Below, one piece after another: positions 49,227 through 54,189 of a DNA stretch of 54,189 bases. This DNA comes from a bacterium. GTDB lineage: Bacteria > Patescibacteriota > Minisyncoccia > CAIUEV01. Within the stretch, counting starts at the first letter, position 1. Each line of letters starts with the position of its first letter. A program made the translations under genes and the position numbers. The notes beneath the pieces are model-generated. The model worked only from the letters and a program-made list of their open reading frames with translations. It was not told the DNA's origin and ran no database searches. The stretch lies in NCBI GenBank assembly GCA_021779915.1, contig JAJXZR010000011.1:1-54189 (forward strand). Reading direction: 5' to 3'.

Positions 49227-49418
49227 GTGAAAATAGCAATTGCAATGATGTTTTTCTTGGTAATTTTTTGTATCCATGTCCCAGTAAGGGCTGAGTGTCC
49301 GGAAGGGAAGTGGTTTGATCCAAACGCCCGCCGATGTATCCCTCCAGGAGAGGATCCTTCTGGGGAAACTGACCGAAACTTTCAGAGACAACTAAGAGAA
49401 GAAAGGAAAGGGAGGTAA
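49227..49418 (+). CDS. Small secreted protein
   Basis: About 63 residues, GTG start, strong Shine-Dalgarno (AAAGGAG, 5-base spacing). The N-terminus is a signal peptide (KIAIAMMFFLVIFCIHVPVRA) with likely cleavage before ECPEGKWFDP. The mature part is only ~40 residues, with two cysteines and a charged Arg/Glu C-terminus (RQLREERKGR). It follows no known family. It precedes another secreted protein gene by five bases, so the two are co-expressed. Export would use the Sec system and the signal peptidase at 17.7 kb. Confidence 0.65.
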   Translation: MKIAIAMMFFLVIFCIHVPVRAECPEGKWFDPNARRCIPPGEDPSGETDRNFQRQLREERKGR

Positions 49419-49423
49419 ATCTC

Positions 49424-50008
49424 GTGGGAAGAAGAAACCTGTTTTTTTGCTTGTTAGCTTTTGTTTTGGTTTTTGGCGTACAAACTGTTTTGGCTGAGAC
49501 GACCAGCGAGTTGATAAAGAGGAAGCTGACGTATATTGCTAAGGAAGTAGATCGGCAAAAGGGTGATATGCGGTGTCCCTATGGATCAATAACTGGTAAT
49601 GTTTTAGAGGGAAATTTTGGCAGAGGTAATGATTGTTCTTCTTTAAGGGGTGCAATTAACCGTTCTTTTGGATTCTGCAACAAATATGGTGGGGATTGTG
49701 AAGAGCTTTTTTCAATTCATATTCATAACAACACTTCGAGTCAAGTTAAGATATACCTGTTTCATCCCAAGGAAGAAGATTTTTCCAACAAAAACGCTTT
49801 GTGGGTTTGGACCTGGGAACCTTGGTATTCAAATAATTTGGGCATAGAGGGGGTTTTGTTGTTCGTTTCACAGGATTTTTATTTGAAAGTGGAATCGGAA
49901 AGCGGGATGCATTGGGATGAGAGAACAATAGTAGAGTATAATTGCACACAGAGAAACTATCAGGATGGTCAAAATCTGAAGATCGTTTTGATAGAAGCCA
50001 AAGAGTAA
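49424..50008 (+). CDS. Secreted Cys-containing protein of unknown function
   Basis: A 194-residue protein, GTG start with GGGAGG upstream. The signal peptide LFFCLLAFVLVFGVQTVLA is followed by a mature domain with six cysteines (MRCPYG, NDCSSL, GFCNKYGGDCEEL, YNCTQ). An Ile/Thr/Trp-rich beta-like segment, FSIHIHNNTSSQVKIYLFHP, precedes LWVWTWEPW. No family is recognised. With the small secreted protein it forms a two-gene exported unit, closed by a terminator at 50028. Confidence 0.65.
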   Translation: MGRRNLFFCLLAFVLVFGVQTVLAETTSELIKRKLTYIAKEVDRQKGDMRCPYGSITGNVLEGNFGRGNDCSSLRGAINRSFGFCNKYGGDCEELFSIHIHNNTSSQVKIYLFHPKEEDFSNKNALWVWTWEPWYSNNLGIEGVLLFVSQDFYLKVESESGMHWDERTIVEYNCTQRNYQDGQNLKIVLIEAKE

Positions 50009-50027
50009 AAAAGTAAACAAGCAATGC

Positions 50028-50058
50028 GAGACTAGAGAGAAATCCTAGTTTCTTTTTT
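50028..50058 (+). terminator. Terminator of the secreted-protein pair
   Basis: Stem GAGACTAG and CTAGTTTC (one G-T pair), loop of nine bases, six T's after. Confidence 0.75.
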
Positions 50059-50138
50059 ATGGGGAGGAAGATATAAGTCTAAATAAAACACTTCACACAT
50101 TTCCGGAACATTACCGATGGGGAAACGACTAAAAATAT

Positions 50139-50178
50139 AGGCTTCTTGTATTAATTTTATTATGAGAAGCCTTTTTTA
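50139..50178 (+). terminator. Leader hairpin with T-tract upstream of ydcF (attenuator-like)
   Basis: AGGCTTCT (50139-50146) and AGAAGCCT (50165-50172), 18-base loop, then six T's. There is no gene between it and the previous terminator, so it may be an attenuator in the ydcF leader. A decayed copy precedes the ydcF fragment at 35090. Confidence 0.6.
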
Positions 50179-50211
50179 TTTGCTATCATTTCAAAAATTA
50201 AACATAAGAAA

Positions 50212-50769
50212 ATGGATCAAAATGAAATAAAAAAAATAACGGAGTATATTTTTTTACAATCCAATCCTAAAAAGGCTGACTTGGCTTTGGTTTTTGGTAC
50301 TCGTTATGTGGAGGCGATTGATAAAACTTACGAATTGTATCGAGATAAATTTATCAATAAAATTTTAATAAGTGGCGGTTTTAATGAGGTTACGGGCAAA
50401 AACGAAGCTGAGGAAATTAAAGGAAAATTAGTAAATCTGGGGGTAAAAGAACAGGACATTATTTTAGAAAACAAAGCAAATAATTCCTTGGAGAATGTTT
50501 TGTTTTCAAAGAAAATTATTGATGAAAAGATTGGCTTTAATAACATCAAAAGAATTATTGCGGTTGTTAAACACTATCATTCCAGAAGAGCCGTGATGAC
50601 GCTCAAGAAACATTTCCCCAAAAATATAGAAATTTTTCCAGCAACTTACGAAGTTTATGGATTTACTAAAAATAATTGGTTTAGAAAAAAGAAAGGGAAG
50701 GAAAAAGTATTAAGCGAATGGAATAAAATACTAAAATATTTAGAAAAAGGGGATGTTGAAGAATTATGA
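50212..50769 (+). CDS. YdcF family protein (DUF218)
   Basis: A 185-residue DUF218 protein: ADLALVFGTRYVEAIDKTYE, then KILISGGFNEVTGKNEAEEI with the family's ISGG and Glu, DIILENKANNSLENVLFSK and IIAVVKHYHSRRAVMTLKK. YdcF-like proteins have a Rossmann-like fold and bind nucleotides or SAM; SanA-like members affect envelope permeability, but this one lacks an anchor. The function is uncertain. The 5' third and its leader are duplicated at 35090. A methyltransferase gene follows 12 bases after the stop. Confidence 0.85.
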   Translation: MDQNEIKKITEYIFLQSNPKKADLALVFGTRYVEAIDKTYELYRDKFINKILISGGFNEVTGKNEAEEIKGKLVNLGVKEQDIILENKANNSLENVLFSKKIIDEKIGFNNIKRIIAVVKHYHSRRAVMTLKKHFPKNIEIFPATYEVYGFTKNNWFRKKKGKEKVLSEWNKILKYLEKGDVEEL

Positions 50770-50780
50770 ATAGCAGTTAA

Positions 50781-51289
50781 ATGATCTTAATTAAAAAACA
50801 AATGAAACAGAGAAAATTGTTGCTGGATGTGGGTTGTAGGGATGGGAAGACTTGTATTAAATTTGCCAGGGATGGTTGGAATGTTGTTGGGGTCGAGAAA
50901 AACCCTGTAATTTTTAAGCAAGCGAAAAACAAGGTTGAAAAATCTAAGGAAAAGAAATTTATAACTTTAATCAAAGGAGACATTAGAAAAATAAAGCTAA
51001 ATAAAAAATTTGATGGAGTTTTGTTTAATTATGTTCTGATGTTTATGCCAAGAAAAGACGCCTTGGGATTGATTGAAAAAATCTATCAAAAACTCAACAG
51101 AGGAGGAGAATTGCTGGTTAGAATCCTGATGTTTGACGATCCTATGGCTATTGATTCGAAGAAATGGAAAAACTTAAAGATAAATATAAAGGCAAATTGG
51201 AATTTAAACTTTTGAGAGATGATGCCCATGGAAATTGCGACCATCCTCATATTCATTCTGTTGGATTTTTAAAGATTAAAAAAACGTAA
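50781..51289 (+). pseudogene. SAM-dependent methyltransferase with a frameshift near 51155
   Basis: Frame 1 (50781-51215) encodes LLLDVGCRDGKTCIKFARDG (SAM motif I), NVVGVEKNPVIFKQA and FDGVLFNYVLMFMPRKDALG, typical of small class I methyltransferases. At about 51155 the coherent sequence moves to the -1 frame, FEEMEKLKDKYKGKLEFKLL followed by DHPHIHSVGFLKIKK, ending at 51289. No slippery site is visible at the junction, so a base deletion is most likely. The SAM-binding core is complete, but the truncated product would lack the last strands. The protein is short at the N-terminus too. Confidence 0.75.
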
Positions 51290-51504
51290 AAACACGACAA
51301 AAACAAGGTTTTTGCGACTATGATAAAAAATTCTCATCCAAAGTTTGGTTGGAGAGCGAGGATGTATATTTATGGATTGAAAAAAGTTTTGAGTATTTGA
51401 AAAAAATATTTGTGACAGAAAGGGGAGTGTAGAAATCTTTTAGATATGGGCCGTTTGGTCCTGTGGCGATCCTTGCTTCCTTAAGTTTAGACATAAAATT
51501 GAAA

Positions 51505-51580
51505 ACAATAAAACCTTAACTTATTCAAGTATTTACTTGAAGTTAGTATGGATATTTGATTTGAAGAAATTTTAAGAGGT
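51505..51580. repeat. Dispersed repeat, copy 1 (pairs with 53622-53697)
   Basis: About 76 bases, roughly three-quarters identical between copies, differing mostly by transitions; ATATTTGATTTGAAGAAATT is the best-kept part. It is non-coding and not obviously palindromic, apart from TTCAAGTATTTACTTGAA in this copy. Confidence 0.7.
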
Positions 51581-51691
51581 GGTTGGAAGTTGAATAGTGG
51601 TTTTTGTGATTAAAATCTTAAGAACAATCTGAAAAGATTATGCTATTTTAATTTTTGCCAAACCCAGTAAGATAGAACAGATAATAGTTCA

Positions 51692-51765
51692 CAGCCTTTT
51701 AAAATTTGTCTTGATTTTCAGTTTATATTTGGGTATTGACAGGAAATAGATTAGGAGTAGAAGTG
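51692..51765 (+). promoter_or_regulatory. Promoter module copy 2 (upstream of the B12-radical SAM gene)
   Basis: Nearly the same as 35385-35458: TTGATTTTCAGTTTATATTT, TTGACA (51736-51741), 16-base spacer and TAGAAG (51758-51763), ~57 bases before the ATG. The gene behind it also has a strong Shine-Dalgarno (AAGGGAGG), like the gene behind copy 1. Confidence 0.65.
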
Positions 51766-51819
51766 AATAAAATAGTTCTTTAAAAACTAGAAATTAAGGA
51801 ATAAGGGAGGACAAATATT

Positions 51820-53117
51820 ATGAAAGTGGCTATAGTCTATCCAGAAGTTTATGATTTGGCACGATTCAAAGAAAAAAGGAAAGAATTTCCACCTTTTGGA
51901 ATTCTATATTTAGCAGCAATGTTGGAGAAGAAGGGTATAGAAATCAAGCTCTTTAAGGCTTTTTCAAGAAAAACTATATTTGATTTTCAAGACTTTGATG
52001 CCGTTGCTTTTAGTATACCTTCTTCAGCCACTTACAATCTTATAAAGAAAGTAAGGTTTAACAGTATTTATTCAGATAATACAATGGTTATGGTGGGAGG
52101 TGTACATCCAAGCTTTTATCCAGAGCAAACGTTATTTGATATCAAACCTCATGTCGTAGGGGTAGGACCAGGAGAAGAAACTATATTAGAACTGTTGAAC
52201 GAGCAAAAAAAACGTCGATTTTCGAAAATAAATGGTATTTGCTATTTAGAAGGTTCATTACCTCACAAAACACCAGTGCGCAACTTACTTCAAAACATTG
52301 ATAGTCTGCCATTCCCCGCAAGACATTTATTGAAAGACAGTGATGTCATTATGACTGATCGACTTTCAAATACTAACCTAAAAATGGCCCATATTATGTT
52401 TAGTCGTGGCTGTCCATTTTCCTGTCGTTTTTGCGCTGTGTTTCAAAAAAAAACTTCAGTATCGCTCGGGAGAAAGTATAAAAGTAGAATTACAAAGTCT
52501 AATTGAAAATTACAAAATTGATGGATTTGCTGTTGTAGATGATAATTTCGTTATTAACAAAACCAGGGTTCATAGCATTTGTAACTCTATTGCTGAACTA
52601 AATTTGAAATGGTCTGCCTTATCTAGGGTTGATACGGTAGATTACGAACTACTAGAGACTATGAACGAATCAGGATGTATCGAAGTAAAATTTGGCGTAG
52701 AATCTGGTAGTAGTAGAATACTGAAAGCTATGGGAAAGAATATTACAAAAGCCCAAATATACAATGCGATACATATTGCACATTCCATAGGAATCAAAAT
52801 AAAGATTTTTATTGTTCATGGATACCCCGGAGAAAATCTTGAAACAACAAGAGAAACAATTTCTCTTTTGAAGGAAATTTCTCCAGTAGTTGAAAGAATT
52901 TCTTTGTTTCGTTTTTGTTCCTTTGCCAGGTAGTTATGTCTACAAAAACGCAAAAGAATTTCGATTAGTAGTCTCAGAAGAAAATAGTAATTGGGATAAA
53001 TGTCATATCCATCATAATCATTTTCATTGGTGGGGAGATGCAAACGACTTTAAAATCTTAATTCAAGCTTATAATGAGTTGAATTATTTCATAGAAAATA
53101 CTTGGTCATCTACATGA
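51820..53117 (+). pseudogene. B12-binding radical SAM protein broken by two +1 frameshifts
   Basis: The three open frames join into one ~430-residue protein of the cobalamin-dependent radical SAM class. The N-terminal B12-binding-like Rossmann domain has PPFGILYLAAMLEKKGIEIK, VGGVHPSFYPEQTL and VGVGPGEETILEL. The cluster motif is RGCPFSCRFCAV. The first break is in an A9 run at 52445-52453: removing one A gives KLQYRSGESIKVEL and GFAVVDDNFVINK, then VKFGVESGSSRIL. The second is in a T5 run near 52911-52915: removing one T gives VPLPGSYVYKNAKEF. Both breaks are in homopolymers, so sequence error, transcriptional slippage at A9, or real decay are all possible. The substrate is unknown. Confidence 0.78.
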
Positions 53118-53126
53118 CAAAATACT

Positions 53127-53161
53127 ACGGGTTCGCTTAAAATAAGCGAACCCGTTTTTTT
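53127..53161 (+). terminator. Terminator of the B12-radical SAM gene
   Basis: A perfect 13-bp stem ACGGGTTCGCTTA and TAAGCGAACCCGT, AAA loop, seven T's. It begins 10 bases after the final stop codon of the joined frames, supporting the view that the frames belong to one gene. Confidence 0.92.
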
Positions 53162-53194
53162 ACCAAAAAATCCTAGTTCAATTTTTTATTTACT

Positions 53195-53590
53195 CTATTT
53201 CCAAAAAACTATCCAATTTAGTTCTTCCCATAATTTTAATTCTCCAGAATGAGGTAGAGAGTTAGGAATTTGATTTAAACAAAATATTTTTATCTTCTTT
53301 TTTAAAGACACGTTTAGCCCTATTGCAAAAGCGATTTCAGCAAATACGGCAGGGCCTATATACCCCTGTATGTTATTTTTTTCAATATTTAAAACGAATA
53401 AAATATCTGTTTCTGTAATTTTTTTATAGTGGTCGGTAAACTCACTTTTATAGTTCGGCAAAAAGTTTCCAGAGATTTTTTCGGGGTACTTTATAACTTC
53501 ATAACCTTCTTTCTCAAGCTTTGTTTTCCATAACTTTATTTCGTCCCAAAAAGATATACTTGAACAGATAACTACTTTTTTGGATTTCAT
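53195..53590 (-). CDS. Nucleoside 2-deoxyribosyltransferase-like fold protein
   Basis: A 131-residue protein with an alternating alpha/beta pattern: KVVICSSISFWDEIKLWKTK, then TDILFVLNIEKNNIQGYIGP and AVFAEIAFAIGLN. The placement of D...N then GP..AE.AFA resembles the nucleoside deoxyribosyltransferase-like superfamily, where the Glu of the AE pair would be the nucleophile. Such short relatives occur often in candidate-phyla genomes; enzymatic activity is not established. It is convergent with the radical SAM gene. Confidence 0.6.
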   Translation of the reverse strand: MKSKKVVICSSISFWDEIKLWKTKLEKEGYEVIKYPEKISGNFLPNYKSEFTDHYKKITETDILFVLNIEKNNIQGYIGPAVFAEIAFAIGLNVSLKKKIKIFCLNQIPNSLPHSGELKLWEELNWIVFWK

Positions 53591-53621
53591 GCTTTGTTAT
53601 AAAAAATTATTTTTCTTAAAT

Positions 53622-53697
53622 ACAATAAAGCCTCAAATTCTTCAAGCATTCGTTTAAGACTAGCATGAATATTTGATTTAAAGAAATTTTAAGGAGT
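53622..53697. repeat. Dispersed repeat, copy 2 (pairs with 51505-51580)
   Basis: Shares ACAATAAA at the left and ATATTTGATTTAAAGAAATT at the right with copy 1, in the same orientation. It lies just upstream of the deoxyribosyltransferase-like gene on the minus strand, so it may include its leader or an abandoned promoter. Confidence 0.7.
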
Positions 53698-53714
53698 ATT
53701 AGTCTAATTATATT

Positions 53715-53749
53715 CTCCTGGATCCCCGGTCGACGCGCCGAGGATGACA
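53715..53749. repeat. Half copy of the GTGTCAT palindromic repeat (right end)
   Basis: CTCCTGGATCCCCGGTCGAC continuing to GAGGATGACA, the right end only. It mirrors the left half at 33340. Confidence 0.7.
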
Positions 53750-53791
53750 TATAAAACAGAAAAGATGTGGAATATGTTTGTTTTAACCAAT

Positions 53792-53828
53792 AAAAAAAGA
53801 CGGTTTTGTTTTACAAAGCCGTCTTTTA
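53792..53828 (-). terminator. Terminator of the minus-strand gene at the right edge
   Basis: Stem AAAAGACGGTTTT and AAAGCCGTCTTTT, six to seven base loop, and seven T's when read on the minus strand. It overlaps the stop codon at 53826, which supports that minus-strand frame being real. Confidence 0.82.
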
Positions 53829-54189
53829 GATTGTGAGGAGAGTTGGTAGATAAATAATAGCATTTATCAAACATTCTCCTAGTTTATAAAATCCAAGGTT
53901 GCGCAAGCTCCAATATAGGCAACTTACGACGGTACTACTGAAGAAAATGACAAAGTCTTTTTTTTCAGGGGACTTAAGTCTCCATGGCGGAGGTAAACTG
54001 TGGTTAGAAAGGAATCTCCAAAGATGGAAAGTGCGAAGAAAGAAAGCATATTGCCTCCATTTTCCAGGCACCATACAAGGATGCGTAACCCTGTGTTCCA
54101 TATCTTTTGAAAAAAACCTTTCTCCTTGGCAATATTTCCTTTGATTAAGGCTAAAACGTCGACTGTTAGCCAATCTTTCTTGCTCCACA
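53826..54189 (-). CDS. Partial membrane protein, frame break at an A AAA AAG heptamer, runs off the window
   Basis: The track frame ends with a plausible membrane segment (DFVIFFSSTVVSCLYWSLRN, then ECLINAIIYLPTLL), but its N-terminal part (NSRRFSLNQRKYCQGERF) is unlike a normal protein. From the window edge to about 53965 another frame reads better: DWLTVDVLALIKGNIAKEKG, IWNTGLRILVWCLENGG and DSFLTTVYLRHGDLSPLKK. A -1 slip at AAA AAA AAG joins it to DFVIFFSS. No family is recognised. The two-frame reading is inference from composition. Confidence 0.4.
   Translation of the reverse strand, partial: VEQERLANSRRFSLNQRKYCQGERFFSKDMEHRVTHPCMVPGKWRQYAFFLRTFHLWRFLSNHSLPPPWRLKSPEKKDFVIFFSSTVVSCLYWSLRNLGFYKLGECLINAIIYLPTLLTI

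Larger units (their letters stand above)
51290..51819. other. Gene-free stretch with two repeats and a promoter module
   Basis: Between the methyltransferase remnant and the radical SAM gene no ORF above about 50 codons is convincing; two overlapping open frames near 51300-51430 (one ending KKIFVTERGV) are unrecognised. The stretch contains a repeat shared with 53622-53697 and the promoter module shared with 35385-35458, both listed separately. It looks like degraded coding sequence followed by a duplicated regulatory block. Confidence 0.5.

Noticed and set aside
1-54189. UGA recoding as in Gracilibacteria or SR1
   Set aside because: Several confident genes end at TGA followed by a terminator or the next gene (for example 36273-36275), and ORFs do not continue sensibly through TGA.

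Overview
The window looks like a chromosome segment from a member of the Candidate Phyla Radiation (Patescibacteria, most likely a parcubacterial lineage). It is AT-rich. Many genes start without a Shine-Dalgarno sequence. It carries families typical of these genomes: a VanW-like protein, a DUF5652 membrane peptide, a VirB6/TrbL-like giant membrane protein, a Cys- and Asn-rich anchored protein and a prepilin peptidase. UGA is a normal stop, so the recoding known from Gracilibacteria and SR1 is absent. The four tRNA genes do not encode their 3' CCA. The lineage call is inference from gene content; no tree was built.

Bases 1 to about 34,100 are a mostly housekeeping region: galT, rpmF, nusB, an RluA-type pseudouridine synthase, Hsp20, murB, murD, an NrnA-like DHH phosphoesterase, an aromatic amino acid permease, a ZIP transporter, comF, RNase J, signal peptidase I, a RelA/SpoT protein, ftsQ, a polyprenyl-phosphate sugar transferase, dnaE, a DciA-like (DUF721) protein and pilD. 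The genes are intact. The gaps between them are filled with several families of palindromic repeats. One family has a conserved apical core on top of near-perfect 35-38 bp stems whose sequences are unrelated between copies. This is the least explained structure in the window.

Bases 31,400 to 54,189 are accessory. Two PIN-toxin modules (31.4-32.1 and 34.4-35.0 kb) each have an inverted-repeat operator over the promoter. A small glycan-type locus follows (nucleotidyltransferase, GT4, NUDIX, methyltransferase; 35.5-38.7 kb). A minus-strand block (39.6-48.0 kb) then encodes a PurD-like ATP-grasp enzyme, a DapF-like epimerase, a multi-pass histidine kinase, a C39-like peptidase, an APH-like kinase, a radical SAM/SPASM protein, a NUDIX protein and a HAD protein. 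Three copies of the histidine-kinase 3' end are scattered between these genes as direct repeats, as if cassettes had been shuffled. The right part (48.3-54.2 kb) has a membrane protein, two secreted proteins, a YdcF protein, a methyltransferase, a B12-binding radical SAM protein, a nucleoside-deoxyribosyltransferase-like protein and a partial membrane protein.

All reading-frame breaks found lie in this accessory part; two sit on dnaX-type A AAA AAG heptamers where a -1 shift restores the protein. The core genes are unbroken, which argues against uniformly poor sequence. The regions at 35.1-35.5 and 50.1-51.8 kb are paralogous and share a leader hairpin, a ydcF start and a promoter module. The best candidates for an undescribed system are the variable-stem/conserved-core hairpins and the ATP-grasp/epimerase/kinase/C39/radical-SAM block.
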